Origin: Erythrobacter neustonensis
GTDB lineage: Bacteria > Pseudomonadota > Alphaproteobacteria > Sphingomonadales > Sphingomonadaceae
Length of the DNA stretch: 64,000 nt
Assembly: GCF_001663175.1 (NCBI RefSeq)
Contig: NZ_CP016033.1
Span: forward strand, 1,984,001-2,048,000
Reading direction: 5' to 3'
The notes under the pieces were generated by a model. The model had not been told where the DNA came from. It saw only the letters and a list, made by a program, of their open reading frames with translations, and made no database searches. Each line of letters starts with the position of its first letter. Within the stretch, counting starts at the first letter, position 1. The position numbers and the translations under genes are program-made. This document shows positions 34,469-44,008 of this stretch, piece by piece.

Positions 34469-34576
34469 GGGGCTTCTCCTTGCTGCGTGGATGAAGCGGG
34501 GGCTGGCAGCATTGTTCCCCCGATTTGCGCACGCCATGGGCTTGGCGGCGCCCGGTGTTCGGTCTATGTTCCGCGC

Positions 34577-36025
34577 ATGACCGATCTTATCCCCCTCGTT
34601 TCGCTTCTTTTCCTCGGGCTCGTTGCCGGCACGGCCGCAGGCTGGTTCTTCGCCTCGCGCCCGCTTGTCGACCTGCGCACGCGGCTGTCCGAAACCGAAC
34701 GCAACGCCGCCGAACGCGAAGGCGAATTCAAGCGCGCCATTGCCGAACTGGGCCAGGCGCGGGTCGAGGTCGCGTCGCTGAAAGAGCGCGCCGGGCAGGT
34801 CGATGGCCTCTTGGTGCGCCTCGACGCGGCGCTGGCAGGGCGGGCGCAGCTTGCGGAAAAGCTGGCGGCGCTCGAAAGCGCTTCGGAAGAACGCGAAAAG
34901 GCCTTTGCCGAACAACGGGCAGGGCTGCTGAGCGCGCAGGAAAGCTTGAAAAAGGAATTCGAGAACGCCGGCAACCGCGTCCTCGAACAGGCGCAAAAGG
35001 CGTTTCTCGACCGCGCCGAAGCGCGCTTCCGCCAGTCGGAAGAAACCGGCGAGGCCAAGATCAAGGCGCTGCTCTCGCCGGTGGGCGAGAAACTTGCGAG
35101 CTACGAACGGCAGGTCGCCGATCTCGAAGCCAAGCGCACCGATGCTTTCGGCCAGCTGGCCGGGCTGATCCAGTCGATGAAGGAAGGGCAGGAGCAGGTG
35201 CGGCGCGAGGCGCAGCGGCTGGGCAATTCGCTCACCAATGCGCCCAAAGCCCGCGGACGCTGGGGCGAGCGCGCATTGCAGAACCTGCTCGAACAATGCG
35301 GCCTTGCGCAGCACACCGACTTCATCATGGAGCATTCGGTTTCGACCGAGGATGGCCGCCTGCGCCCCGATGCGATCGTCCGCATCCCGGGCGGCAAGGT
35401 GCTGGTGATCGATTCCAAGGTGTCGCTCAACGCCTATCAGCAGGCGTTCGAGGCGGTGGACGACGATGCCCGTGCAAGGGCGCTGGCCGATCACGTGCGC
35501 TCGATGCGCAATCACGTGCAGACGCTGGGGGCCAAGAGCTACCAGTCACAATTCGAGGATGCGCCCGATTATGTGGTGATGTTCGTTCCCGGCGAACATT
35601 TCGTCGCCGCCGCACTGGAAGCGGATCCCGACCTCTGGAACTTCGCCTTCGACAAGCGCGTGCTGCTTGCCACGCCCACCAACCTCGTCGCGATCGCGCG
35701 CACCGTGGCTCAGGTCTGGCGGCAGGACGGGCTGGCGAAAGAAGCGCAGGAAATCGGCCGGATGGGCGCCGAATTGTATGATCGCCTTGCGATGGCCGCC
35801 GATCACTTGAAGCGCGTGGGGGGCGGGCTCGAGAGCGCGGTCAACAATTACAACAAGTTCGTTGGTTCCTTCGAGCGCAATGTGCTGTCATCCGGGCGGC
35901 GCCTGGCGGAAAAGGGCATCGAGATCGGCAAGCGCGAAATCGAGGAGGTGCCGCTGGTCGCGAGCGCGCCGCGCTACAATGCCGAGGATGTCGCAGCGCT
36001 CGAAGCGCCCGACAGCGAGGCGTAA
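34577..36025 (+). CDS. rmuC: DNA recombination protein RmuC
   Basis: 482 aa. An N-terminal membrane helix (LIPLVSLLFLGLVAGTAAGWFF, about residues 4-25), then a long coiled coil (30-180, heptad-rich EKLAALESASEEREKAFAEQ), then the RmuC nuclease-like domain with 'NAPKARGRWGERALQNLLEQ', 'RPDAIVRIPGGKVLVIDSKV' and 'DYVVMFVPGEHF'. RmuC limits inversions at short repeats. ATG 34577 (MTDLIPLVSL) is preferred over the long antisense-overlapping frame from 34019. It is divergent from the copper-protein gene (108 bases). Confidence 0.93.
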   Translation: MTDLIPLVSLLFLGLVAGTAAGWFFASRPLVDLRTRLSETERNAAEREGEFKRAIAELGQARVEVASLKERAGQVDGLLVRLDAALAGRAQLAEKLAALESASEEREKAFAEQRAGLLSAQESLKKEFENAGNRVLEQAQKAFLDRAEARFRQSEETGEAKIKALLSPVGEKLASYERQVADLEAKRTDAFGQLAGLIQSMKEGQEQVRREAQRLGNSLTNAPKARGRWGERALQNLLEQCGLAQHTDFIMEHSVSTEDGRLRPDAIVRIPGGKVLVIDSKVSLNAYQQAFEAVDDDARARALADHVRSMRNHVQTLGAKSYQSQFEDAPDYVVMFVPGEHFVAAALEADPDLWNFAFDKRVLLATPTNLVAIARTVAQVWRQDGLAKEAQEIGRMGAELYDRLAMAADHLKRVGGGLESAVNNYNKFVGSFERNVLSSGRRLAEKGIEIGKREIEEVPLVASAPRYNAEDVAALEAPDSEA

Positions 36026-36226
36026 GTTCGGGCTTTCCTACTGACAGGCTGCGGCGCAGGACGGCGCTCCGCTCTTTCCCATCGTCCGTCGCCGTTGGCA
36101 TCAGGCCCTGTTTCGCGCGCGAAAACTTTTGTGACCGTCCGCGCCGATTTGTGCATCAAAGCGTTGAAATAAAGAAGGTAAATGTGCTGTTGGGAAAGTG
36201 GCACGGTGTCATCTTCGTCACCTTGC
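36026..36226. other. Intergenic region between rmuC and the TrmH-type methylase
   Basis: 201 bases between convergent genes. It is relatively AT-rich in its second half (TTGAAATAAAGAAGGTAAATG around 36162-36184). I see no convincing terminator, RNA gene or repeat here. A small ORF from ATG 36182 with an AGAAGG ahead runs antisense into the methylase gene and is not called. Confidence 0.5.
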
Positions 36227-37018
36227 CTACAAGCTCGCCAGCACCTCGTAAGCCAGCACTGCGCCCGCCACCGCTGCATTCAGCGAATCCGCGCGGCCTT
36301 TCATCGGCATGGTGACGCGCAAGTCGCAGGCGATCTCATAATCTTCGGGCAAGCCTTGCGATTCGTTGCCAACCAGAATGAAGCACGGCGCAGCGTAGGG
36401 CGCGCCGCGATAGGGCACCGCATCGCGCAGGCTTGCCGCGACCAGCTGGCCTTCGCCCGCACGCAGCCAGCTTAAGAATTCCTCCCACCGCGCCTGTGCA
36501 AGGCCCACGGTGAACACCGCGCCCATGCTGGCGCGCACCGCTTCAGCGCTGAACGGGTCGGCGCAGTCGTCGATCAGGATCAATCCGCCGGCACCCACAG
36601 CATCGGCGGTGCGCAGCATCGTTCCCAAATTGCCGGGATCGCGCAGCGCCTGCGCCACCAGCCAGATCGGCGCGGCGGCGCGGTCGAGCATGGCAAGCGC
36701 GGTGTCCCATTCATCGAACACGCCCGCAACGCTCTGCGGATTGTCCTTGCCGGTGATCTTCGAAAGGATGTCGGGGGTTGTCTCGATCACCTCGCCGCCG
36801 GCCGCCAGCACCTCGGCTTCGAGCCGTGCCAGCAGCGCATGTTCGCGGCCTTCGGCCATCACCAGCGTCTGCGGCACCCGGCCCGCAGCGCGCGCGTCTT
36901 CGATCAGGCGCAGGCCTTCGACTAGGAACTGGCCTGCGCGCTGGCGGTGTTTCTTGTCGCGCAGCGCGCGCAGGTATTTGACTGTCGGATTGGAAAAGCC
37001 GGTGATGTGTTTGCGCAT
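36227..37018 (-). CDS. RNA 2'-O-methyltransferase, TrmH/SpoU family
   Basis: 263 aa with all three SpoU motifs: 'RDPGNLGTMLRTADAVG' (motif 1), 'FILVGNESQGLP' (motif 2) and 'VTMPMKGRADSLNAAVAGAV' (motif 3, knotted SAM site). The N-terminal substrate domain begins 'ITGFSNPTVKYLRALRDKKH', as in 23S rRNA methylases such as RlmB or TsnR. The exact target nucleotide is not known. It is the last gene on this strand before the HPr gene (30-base gap). Confidence 0.9.
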   Translation of the reverse strand: MRKHITGFSNPTVKYLRALRDKKHRQRAGQFLVEGLRLIEDARAAGRVPQTLVMAEGREHALLARLEAEVLAAGGEVIETTPDILSKITGKDNPQSVAGVFDEWDTALAMLDRAAAPIWLVAQALRDPGNLGTMLRTADAVGAGGLILIDDCADPFSAEAVRASMGAVFTVGLAQARWEEFLSWLRAGEGQLVAASLRDAVPYRGAPYAAPCFILVGNESQGLPEDYEIACDLRVTMPMKGRADSLNAAVAGAVLAYEVLASL

Positions 37019-37048
37019 GGCAGGAATGATCCGTTGAGGCGGCGCGCC

Positions 37049-37327
37049 TCAATCCTCGCCGAAACCGTCGGCGATCAGCGCGACCAGATCGGCAAGCACC
37101 GCGTCGGCTTGCGCGCCTTCGACCGCGACCTCGACCGTGTCGCCCTTGGCAGCGCCCAGCATCATCAGGCCGAGGATCGATCCGCCCGCCGCGCTGTGCG
37201 GTGCCTTCGACACGGTGACCTTGTGGCCTTCGGGCAAGCCCGCGACCGCGCCCACGAATTTCGCGCTTGCCCGCGCGTGCAGGCCGCGGCGGTTGACGAT
37301 CACGATGCTCTGGCTGGCTTCCCCCAC
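37049..37327 (-). CDS. ptsH: HPr family phosphocarrier protein
   Basis: 92 aa. His17 in 'VNRRGLHARASAKFV' is the phospho-relay site, and Ser50 in 'AAGGSILGLMML' is the HprK target (Ser46 equivalent). It acts with EIIA-Man, HprK and RapZ encoded just upstream. No sugar-specific EIIB/EIIC is present here, so this is the regulatory phosphotransferase branch of alphaproteobacteria, signalling nitrogen or carbon state rather than transporting sugar. Confidence 0.95.
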   Translation of the reverse strand: MGEASQSIVIVNRRGLHARASAKFVGAVAGLPEGHKVTVSKAPHSAAGGSILGLMMLGAAKGDTVEVAVEGAQADAVLADLVALIADGFGED

Positions 37328-37339
37328 GCGCCTCTTCCC

Positions 37340-37768
37340 CTAGCCCTTGGCCCGTGCCGGTTGCGCGGTGCCAGTGCCCAGCAATTCGCTGGCGATCGTG
37401 ATGTAATTGCGCCCCGCGGTCTGCGCGGCGTGCACCGCGGCGGTCACGTCCATCGCCTTGCGCGCGCCCGCCAGCCGGATCAGCATCGGCAGGTTGATGC
37501 CCGCGATCACTTCGACATGGCCTGCATCGAGCAGCGAGATCGCGAGGTTGGACGGGGTGCCGCCGAACAGGTCGGTGAGGATGATGACGCCCGCACCGGT
37601 ATCGACCGCGGCGATCGCGCCGGCGATATCCGCGCGGCGCTGTTCCATATCGTCGTTGGGGCCGATGCACACCGTCACGATCGCCTCTTGCGGGCCGACC
37701 ACGTGCTCCATTGCCTCGACAAACTGGTCCGCAAGGCGGCCGTGGGTTACCAGGATCAAGCCGATCAT
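37340..37768 (-). CDS. PTS EIIA component, mannose family (regulatory)
   Basis: 142 aa. The phospho-His is His9 in 'LILVTHGRLADQF', and 'GVIILTDLFGGTPSNLA' is the EIIA-Man core. It has no EIIB domain or permease, as in alphaproteobacterial regulatory PTS. ATG 37768 is fixed by 'MIGLILVTHG'. It lies 12 bases ahead of ptsH, so it is in the same transcript. The 109 bases between it and rapZ could hold a separate promoter. Confidence 0.93.
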   Translation of the reverse strand: MIGLILVTHGRLADQFVEAMEHVVGPQEAIVTVCIGPNDDMEQRRADIAGAIAAVDTGAGVIILTDLFGGTPSNLAISLLDAGHVEVIAGINLPMLIRLAGARKAMDVTAAVHAAQTAGRNYITIASELLGTGTAQPARAKG

Positions 37769-37877
37769 GTGTGAAAAAGGGTCCGTTAACTGCGCGCCCG
37801 CCGGGCTTGCCTTACGCGTTTTGTCCAAGCGCGACAATGCGCTTGGGCATGGTCGCGCAGATTTGCAGGTTCGCCCA

Positions 37878-38801
37878 TCACCGGGCATTGCCTTCGATGG
37901 CGTCGGCGGTGCGCGATCCCAGGTTGCGGTGGCGGACAGTGGGCGAAAATCCCGCGGCGCGCAAGGCATCGGCCATGGTTTCGGCGGTATAGACCGAACG
38001 GTGCCGTCCGCCGGTGCAGCCGAAGGCGATGTGGACATAGGGTTTGCCCTGTGCGCCGTAGCGCGGGAGCAGCAGCAGGAGAAGGTCGCGGATGCGTGCG
38101 AACGCCTCGGCAAAGGCGGGGTCTCGCGCGATATGCTCGCCCACCGCGCGGTCCTGCCCGGTCTGCTCCCTGAGGCCGGGAATCCAGTGCGGATTGTCGA
38201 GAAAGCGCATGTCGAAAACCAGATCGGCAAGCGGCGGCATTCCGCGTGCAAAACCGAAGCTCGATATGGTCACGGTCAAGGCGGCCGCCGCGTCGGCGGG
38301 TGCGAACAGTTCGCGCATCCGGGTTTGCAGATCGTTGCTGGTCATCAGCGAGGTATCGATCAGCACCTCGGCCCAGCGGCGGAGCGGTTCGAGTAGTTCG
38401 CGTTCCGCTGCGATCCCTTCCTGCACCGCGCGGCCATCGGCCATCGGGTGACGGCGGCGGGTCTCGTTGAACCGGCGTTCAAGTTCGCCGCCGGCACAGT
38501 CGAGGAACAGGGAAGTCAGCGCAAGATCGGGGCGCTCGCTCAGTTCCTTGACCAGCGCGATGATCTCGGCGGGCACGAAGCCGCGGGTGCGCGAATCGAA
38601 CCCGATCGCAAGCGGCGCATGGGCGTCGTCAGGCGTGGTGACGAGGCTTTTGAGCATCCGCACGGGGAAGTTGTCGATCGTCTCCCAGCCCAGATCCTCG
38701 AGCACGGCGAGCGCGGTGGATTTGCCTGCGCCGGCAAGACCGGTGACCAAGAGCAAGGGGCGCACGGACGGCGGCGCGGGGGACGGTGCGGCATCGATCA
38801 T
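37878..38801 (-). CDS. rapZ: RNase adapter protein RapZ (P-loop)
   Basis: 307 aa. Walker A 'GLAGAGKST' (20-28), Walker B-like region, and the C-terminal RNA/metabolite domain with 'IAFGCTGGRHRSVYTAETMA' (the conserved GCTGGxHRSV signature). In E. coli RapZ guides RNase E to the GlmZ small RNA and senses glucosamine-6-phosphate. Its role in this lineage is less clear. It overlaps hprK by ATGA. Confidence 0.95.
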   Translation of the reverse strand: MIDAAPSPAPPSVRPLLLVTGLAGAGKSTALAVLEDLGWETIDNFPVRMLKSLVTTPDDAHAPLAIGFDSRTRGFVPAEIIALVKELSERPDLALTSLFLDCAGGELERRFNETRRRHPMADGRAVQEGIAAERELLEPLRRWAEVLIDTSLMTSNDLQTRMRELFAPADAAAALTVTISSFGFARGMPPLADLVFDMRFLDNPHWIPGLREQTGQDRAVGEHIARDPAFAEAFARIRDLLLLLLPRYGAQGKPYVHIAFGCTGGRHRSVYTAETMADALRAAGFSPTVRHRNLGSRTADAIEGNAR

Positions 38802-39274
38802 GATGCGTTATGTGGCGCTGGCGGCTGGGAAAGGGAAGATGGGGCAAACACCCGCCCGTGCATGGCGAGCGCCCATTCAGCACGCTGCGCGGGGGCAATC
38901 TGGCCGGGATCGAAGGGCAGCAGGGACACCGCGATCCCGGCGAGGATCAGGGTGGGGAGGGGCGTTTCCGGCAGCCGCTCGGGCGCGGCGGTCCCGAGGC
39001 TGAGGATCAGCGCGACGGGTGCGGGCGGGGCAAGCGGCATGCGGACCAGGCCCACGCCGCGCACTTCGAGCAGCCCGGCGATATTGGGCGGCGCGCTCGC
39101 GACAAGCCGATCGCCGTCAGCGGTAAGCGTCACCGCATCATCGCCGATCAGCCCCGCGCCGCGGTCGATCAGCGCCAGCGCAAGGCTCGACTTGCCGCTG
39201 CCCGGCGCGCCTTCGATCAGCAACGCGCGGCCGCCGATGACCACCGCGCTCGCCTGAAAGACCAGTGCGGTCAC
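38798..39274 (-). CDS. hprK: HPr kinase/phosphorylase, short alphaproteobacterial form
   Basis: 158 aa, with only the C-terminal catalytic domain. Walker A 'EGAPGSGKSSLAL' (21-33), 'LIGDDAVTLTADGDRL' with the general-base Asp pair, and 'LEVRGVGLVRMP' (the HprK signature). The N-terminal domain of Gram-positive HprK is absent, as usual in alphaproteobacteria. I start it at GTG 39274, which overlaps the ChvG stop in GTGA, rather than ATG 39310. Phosphorylates the serine of HPr. Confidence 0.92.
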   Translation of the reverse strand: MTALVFQASAVVIGGRALLIEGAPGSGKSSLALALIDRGAGLIGDDAVTLTADGDRLVASAPPNIAGLLEVRGVGLVRMPLAPPAPVALILSLGTAAPERLPETPLPTLILAGIAVSLLPFDPGQIAPAQRAEWALAMHGRVFAPSSLSQPPAPHNAS

Positions 39275-40842
39275 GAGGAAGCCGCCGCAGGCAGCGTCAG
39301 GCGCAGACATGCACCCGCAGTCCCATCGCTGCGTTCATCGGCCACGAGCGTGCCGTCGTGCGCCTCGGCAATCGCGCGGCCGATCGCGAGGCCAAGGCCC
39401 GAATGGTTGCCGAAGCTTTCGCCCTCGGGCCGGTCGGAATGGAAGCGGCGGAACACCGCCTCGCGCGCTTCGGGCACGATGCCCGGCCCCGCATCGCACA
39501 CCTCGGTCACGATCTGGCGGCCGTTCGCGCGGATTTTCACCTCGACGATTCCCTCGGGCGGCGAAAAGGAAACCGCATTGTCGAGCAGGTTTTCGGCCAC
39601 GCGTTCAAGCTGTGTGGCCACGCCCATCACGGTCACGCGTGTGCGGTCGTCAACCTCCAGCGCGATCCGCCGCCCGCCGTTCAATCCGCGATCCTCGCGG
39701 CTGCGGATCAGGTTGGCGAACAATTCGCTCAGGTCCACGCGTTCAAGCGTGGCGCGGCTGATTTCAGCGTCAACCCTGCTCGCCGCGGCAATTTCGGTGA
39801 CGAGCCGGTCGATCCGGCGCACATCATGCGCGGCGATGTCGGTCAGCTGCGCGCGCAGGGCCGGATCGTCAACGCGCGGCAAGGTGTCGATCGCGTTGCG
39901 CAAGCTGGCGAGCGGGTTCTTGATTTCATGCGCAACATCGGCGGCAAAGCTGTCAACCGCGTCGATCCGCTGGCGCAGCGCCCCGGTCATGTCCGACACC
40001 GCGCGGGCGAGCAGGCCGATCTCGTCGCTGCGCTGGGGCAGGCGCGGCACTTCGACTTCGCGGTCGCGGCCCTGTTTGACGCGCACCGCGGCGCGCGCCA
40101 GCAGTCGGAGCGGGGTGACGATGGTCCGCGCGAGGAACAGCGACAGCGCGGCCGATGCCGCCATCAGCATCAGCATCGCGAGAAACAGCGTCGAGCGCGC
40201 CGAGCGCACGCTTTCAGTGATGTCGACCGCGTTGCGCACGGTAAGCAAGGTCGCACCCTGCAGCCCGACGGGCACCGCCGCGGTGATCACCGGAGTGCCA
40301 TCGCGCCAGTCATATAGCCGCACCTGCGACAGTCCCAATTCGCGCGCGCGGGCCAGTTCGGGCCAGGCATCGGCGTCCTGTGCTTCGGGCTCCTGATAAT
40401 CCTGCACAGCCTCGGCGCTGACGATGGTGTCGATTGTGCGATCGAGCCACACGGCAAAGCGCTGTTCCCAATCGTCGTCGGAGATGTCGTTGAACCGGAA
40501 CGCCGGGTCGGCGAGCGTGAAACTGTCGGCGGTCAGTTTGCCCTTGGCATCGAAGGTGCGCAGCCGCATCCGCTGCTCCTTGCCGATCTGCACCAGCAGC
40601 GCATCCTGCCGCTCGCGCGTGGCGCCGGCCAGCGCCTCGGCGGTGATCTGCGCCTCGATCCGCGCGAGCTTGAAACGTTCGTTGATCAGCTGCGTGCGGT
40701 AAGAATCGAGATAGAACAGCCCGCCGCCCATGATCAGCAAGGGCAGGATGTTGACCGCGAGGATCCGCCCGGTCAGCGCGAAACGGCCCGTCGCGCTCAT
40801 CTGCTCGCCGCCGTTCTGGCCGCGCGACGCAGCTTCAGCCAT
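39271..40842 (-). CDS. chvG: Sensor histidine kinase (ChvG/ExoS type)
   Basis: 523 aa. TM1 at about 25-46 ([19 protein letters not shown]), a periplasmic sensing region of roughly 200 residues, TM2 ([19 protein letters not shown]), a HAMP domain, H-box '[15 protein letters not shown]', and N/G boxes 'NLLDNAVSF', 'DAGPGI', '[14 protein letters not shown]'. ChvG responds to acid or cell-envelope stress in rhizobia. It overlaps chvI by 8 bases (ATGGCTGA). It is followed by hprK, an order shared with Agrobacterium and Rhizobium. Confidence 0.93.
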   Translation of the reverse strand: MAEAASRGQNGGEQMSATGRFALTGRILAVNILPLLIMGGGLFYLDSYRTQLINERFKLARIEAQITAEALAGATRERQDALLVQIGKEQRMRLRTFDAKGKLTADSFTLADPAFRFNDISDDDWEQRFAVWLDRTIDTIVSAEAVQDYQEPEAQDADAWPELARARELGLSQVRLYDWRDGTPVITAAVPVGLQGATLLTVRNAVDITESVRSARSTLFLAMLMLMAASAALSLFLARTIVTPLRLLARAAVRVKQGRDREVEVPRLPQRSDEIGLLARAVSDMTGALRQRIDAVDSFAADVAHEIKNPLASLRNAIDTLPRVDDPALRAQLTDIAAHDVRRIDRLVTEIAAASRVDAEISRATLERVDLSELFANLIRSREDRGLNGGRRIALEVDDRTRVTVMGVATQLERVAENLLDNAVSFSPPEGIVEVKIRANGRQIVTEVCDAGPGIVPEAREAVFRRFHSDRPEGESFGNHSGLGLAIGRAIAEAHDGTLVADERSDGTAGACLRLTLPAAASS

Positions 40843-41617
40843 CGGTGAAGCTGTAGCCCGCGCCATACAGCGTATCGATCGCATCGAACGAATTGTCGAC
40901 CACCTTGAACTTGCGCCGCATCCGCTTGATGTGGCTGTCCACCGTCCGGTCGTCGACGAAGACGTCGTCGGGGTAGGCGGCGTCCATCAACTGATTGCGG
41001 CTCTTGATCACCCCGGGACGGATCGCCAGCGCTTCGAGAATCAGGAATTCGGTGACGGTGAGGCTGACCGGCTGGCCCGCCCACGTCACCTGATGGCGCG
41101 CGGGGTCCATGAACAATCGCCCTCGGGTCAGCGTGGGGGGCGCGGGCTCGGGCGAGATGCTGGGGGCAGCGCCCGGCACCAGCGGTTCGGCGCGGCGCAG
41201 GATTGCGCGGATGCGCGCGACCAGCAGGCGCAGCGAAAATGGTTTGGCGATGTAATCGTCCGCGCCCAGTTCGAGGCCCGCTTCCTCGTCGCTCTCGTCA
41301 TCCTTGCTGGTGAGGAAGATCACCGGCAGCGCCGAATTCTGGCGCAGGCGGCGCAGCAGTTCCATCCCGTCCATCTTGGGCATCTTGATGTCGAACACCG
41401 CAAGATCGGGCGGATTGTCGAGCAGCGCCTTCAGCGCGGTTTCGCCGTCGGTGTAGAGTCGGGTGGCAAAGCCTTCGGCCTGCAACGCGATCGACACCGT
41501 TGTCAGGATGTTGCGATCATCGTCGACCAGCGCGATCTGCAGCCGCGGTGCTTCGGCGGCTGCCGGGTCGTGGCCCACGGGGGCAGGATCGGCGGATGCG
41601 CCTTCGATCATGGTCAT
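40835..41617 (-). CDS. chvI: Response regulator (ChvI type, OmpR family)
   Basis: About 260 aa. The receiver domain has the acidic pair 'IALVDDDRN', the phospho-Asp76 in '[13 protein letters not shown]', Thr in 'VIFLTSKDD' and Lys in 'IAKPF'. The C-terminal winged helix has '[19 protein letters not shown]' and '[17 protein letters not shown]'. The start is uncertain: ATG 41617 is chosen, and 41611, 41647 and 41695 are in frame, none with a clear ribosome site. Divergent from pckA, which is a known kind of neighbour in alphaproteobacteria. Confidence 0.9.
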   Translation of the reverse strand: MTMIEGASADPAPVGHDPAAAEAPRLQIALVDDDRNILTTVSIALQAEGFATRLYTDGETALKALLDNPPDLAVFDIKMPKMDGMELLRRLRQNSALPVIFLTSKDDESDEEAGLELGADDYIAKPFSLRLLVARIRAILRRAEPLVPGAAPSISPEPAPPTLTRGRLFMDPARHQVTWAGQPVSLTVTEFLILEALAIRPGVIKSRNQLMDAAYPDDVFVDDRTVDSHIKRMRRKFKVVDNSFDAIDTLYGAGYSFTDG

Positions 41618-41921
41618 GCGGGATCGTGCCGGAATTTCATGGTGCATCGGTAGCGCCATCGCGCGTGCGCCGCAATCGGCTGGACGGACAGACATGCTTG
41701 GCTGCGCGAACGGCCCGATATCGATGCGCTTTTTGGCGAGCGGCCGGTAAAATCGTTTGCAAGGAAGATCACCCCCCAGTCTTTATGGCAGTATCGCATG
41801 GGTAATGTTGCATACGTATGCGGGGGTGCTAGGGGGGCAGAACAAGGGCTGCGCAGGATTCGTCGCGGATCGGCAGGCTCTTGGCGCACCCATTTACGGC
41901 TTCCTGCCCAGGAGAGTTAAG
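41618..41921. other. chvI-pckA divergent intergenic region
   Basis: 304 bases without a gene (shorter if chvI starts at 41695). It contains the 12-base palindrome GCATACGTATGC at 41809-41820, a C-run (CCCCCC, 41771-41776) and a G-run (GGGGGG, 41833-41838), and the AGGAGAG site of pckA at 41910-41916. The palindrome is a plausible regulator site for pckA or chvI. I cannot assign promoters with confidence. Confidence 0.5.
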
Positions 41922-43541
41922 TTGACCCCGCTCGCAACCCCGCTGGCCGCTCAGAACCTCGCCACCCGGGCGACGATCCATCCCAATCTCGGCACCTCGG
42001 CGCTGGTCGAACATGCCTTGAAGAAGGGCGAGGGGCAGCTGACCAGGCATGGCGCGCTGCTGGTCGATACGGGCCGCTTCACCGGCCGCAGCGTCAAGGA
42101 CAAGTATATCGTCCGCGATGCCGAAACCGAAAACACGATCAACTGGGGCCCGATCAACCAGCCGATGAGCCCGGAGCATTTCGCCAATCTCAAGGCGGAT
42201 TTCCTCGCGGCTCTGGAAGGGCAGGTCGAACTTTACGTCGCCGATCTGTTCGGCGGCTCGCAGCCCGAATACCGCGTCAACGTGCGCGTCATCAACGAGA
42301 TGGCGTGGCACAACCTGTTCATCCGCACGCTGCTGGTGCGCCCCACGGCGGAGGAACTGGCCAGCTTCGTCCCCGAATACACGATCATCAATCTGCCGAG
42401 CTTCAAGGCCGATCCGGAACGTCACGGCTGCCGCAGCGATACGGTGATCGCGGTGAGCTTCACCGAGAAGCTGATCCTGATCGGCAACACCGAATATTCG
42501 GGCGAGATGAAGAAGGGCGTGTTCGGCCTGCTCAACTACCTTCTGCCCGCGCAGGGCGTGATGCCGATGCATTGCTCGGCCAATGTCGGCGCAGACGGTA
42601 AATCGGCAATCTTCTTTGGCCTGTCGGGCACGGGCAAGACCACGCTCAGCGCCGATGCCAGCCGGACGTTGATCGGCGATGACGAGCATGGCTGGTCGGA
42701 CACCGCGGTCTTCAACTTCGAAGGCGGCTGCTATGCCAAGATGATCAACCTGTCGGCCGAGGGCGAACCCGAGATCTACGCCACCACGCAGATGTTCGGG
42801 ACGATCCTCGAAAACGTGACGATGGACCCGGCGACGCGCGAGCTCGACTTCACCGACGGCAGCAAGACCGAGAACACCCGCGGCGCCTATCCGATCGAGT
42901 TCATCCCGAACACGAGTGAGAAGAACCTCGGCCCGGCACCGTCTAACGTCATCATGCTGACGGCGGACGCGTTCGGCGTGCTGCCCCCGATCGCGCGGCT
43001 TTCGGCGGACCAGGCGATGTATTACTTCCTCAGCGGCTACACCGCCAAGGTTGCAGGCACCGAAATCGGCGTGACCGAGCCCGAAGCAACCTTCTCGACC
43101 TGTTTCGGTGCGGCGTTCATGCCGCGTCACCCCAGCGTCTATGGAAACCTTCTGAAGGAGCGCATCGCGCGGGGCGGGGCGGAGTGCTGGCTGGTCAATA
43201 CCGGCTGGACCGGCGGCAAGTATGGCACCGGACACCGCATGCCGATCAAGGCGACCCGCGCGCTGCTCAACGCTGTCCTCGACGGGAAGATGGACGATGT
43301 CGAATTCCGCAAGGACCCGAATTTCGGCTTCGATGTGCCGGTTCACGTGCCCGCGCTGGCCGAGGCCGGGATCGACCAGACGATCCTCGACCCGCGCAGC
43401 ACCTGGGCCGATGGCGCTGAATATGATGCGACCGCCAAGAAGCTGGTCGACCTGTTCATCGCCAACTTTGCGCAGTTCGAAGCCCATGTCGACGAAGGCG
43501 TGCGCCAGGCCGCACCGGCCCCGGCGACCGTCGCGGCATAA
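41922..43541 (+). CDS. pckA: Phosphoenolpyruvate carboxykinase (ATP)
   Basis: 539 aa. Converts oxaloacetate to PEP for gluconeogenesis. Walker A '[11 protein letters not shown]' begins at residue 233; 'DDEHGW' and '[15 protein letters not shown]' (kinase-2 region) follow, and '[14 protein letters not shown]' is near 420. I start it at TTG 41922 because AGGAGAG lies 7 bases upstream and the N-terminus then matches the family. The upstream frame to 41757 has no support. It faces the ChvGI operon; in Agrobacterium and Rhizobium pckA neighbours the same genes. Confidence 0.96.
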   Translation: MTPLATPLAAQNLATRATIHPNLGTSALVEHALKKGEGQLTRHGALLVDTGRFTGRSVKDKYIVRDAETENTINWGPINQPMSPEHFANLKADFLAALEGQVELYVADLFGGSQPEYRVNVRVINEMAWHNLFIRTLLVRPTAEELASFVPEYTIINLPSFKADPERHGCRSDTVIAVSFTEKLILIGNTEYSGEMKKGVFGLLNYLLPAQGVMPMHCSANVGADGKSAIFFGLSGTGKTTLSADASRTLIGDDEHGWSDTAVFNFEGGCYAKMINLSAEGEPEIYATTQMFGTILENVTMDPATRELDFTDGSKTENTRGAYPIEFIPNTSEKNLGPAPSNVIMLTADAFGVLPPIARLSADQAMYYFLSGYTAKVAGTEIGVTEPEATFSTCFGAAFMPRHPSVYGNLLKERIARGGAECWLVNTGWTGGKYGTGHRMPIKATRALLNAVLDGKMDDVEFRKDPNFGFDVPVHVPALAEAGIDQTILDPRSTWADGAEYDATAKKLVDLFIANFAQFEAHVDEGVRQAAPAPATVAA

Positions 43542-43562
43542 CATTCTGACCAGTTAGGGAGA

Positions 43563-43604
43563 GGGGCCCCGCCCGGCGCAAGATCGGTAGCGGGGCCTTT
43601 TCCT
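43563..43604 (+). terminator. Rho-independent terminator of pckA
   Basis: GGCCCCGC (43565-43572) pairs with GCGGGGCC (43590-43597), followed by TTTTCCTTTT. It lies 23 bases after the pckA stop. Confidence 0.85.
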
Positions 43605-43665
43605 TTTGCATGGCGGCTCGCCTGCGGCACACTCCTGCGCGGCTCGATTCGAAGGAGCAACGCGG

Positions 43666-43989
43666 ATGAGCATTTTCGACAGTATTCTGAAGAGCATCGG
43701 CGGCGCGCCCGATGATGTCGCCAACCTTGCAGCGAAGCTGGGAATCGATCCTAAGACCGCCGAAAGCGCGATCGCCGCGCTGGGCAGGACGCATCAGATG
43801 CCGGGCGACACCGTGACGCTGGCAGCGGACCACACCGGGCTCTCGCCCGCGATCCTCAGCCAGATCGTCGCCGCGATCGGCGGCGAAGGCTCGCTCACCA
43901 ATTTCGCATCGATGCTCGACCGTGACGGCGATGGCAATCCGGTCGACGATGTGGTGGACATCGCCAAGGGACTTTTCGGCAAGTCCTGA
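43666..43989 (+). CDS. Small DUF937-like protein with an EF-hand-like loop
   Basis: 107 aa, soluble. Helical throughout, with the C-terminal 'LDRDGDGNPVDDVVDIAKGLFGK' (split as LDRDGDGNPVDD and VVDIAKGLFGK) recalling DUF937/YidB-like proteins whose D-x-D-x-D-G loop may bind calcium. GAAGGAGC precedes ATG 43666. Function unknown. It converges on the peptidase-like gene. Confidence 0.7.
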   Translation: MSIFDSILKSIGGAPDDVANLAAKLGIDPKTAESAIAALGRTHQMPGDTVTLAADHTGLSPAILSQIVAAIGGEGSLTNFASMLDRDGDGNPVDDVVDIAKGLFGKS

Positions 43990-44008
43990 CCGCTGCGGCG
44001 GCGCGCGA

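Noticed and set aside
36182..36475. 97-codon ORF with AGAAGG ahead of its ATG between rmuC and the TrmH-type gene
   Set aside because: It runs mostly antisense to a well-supported methyltransferase, shows no family motif, and its codons mirror the gene on the other strand.
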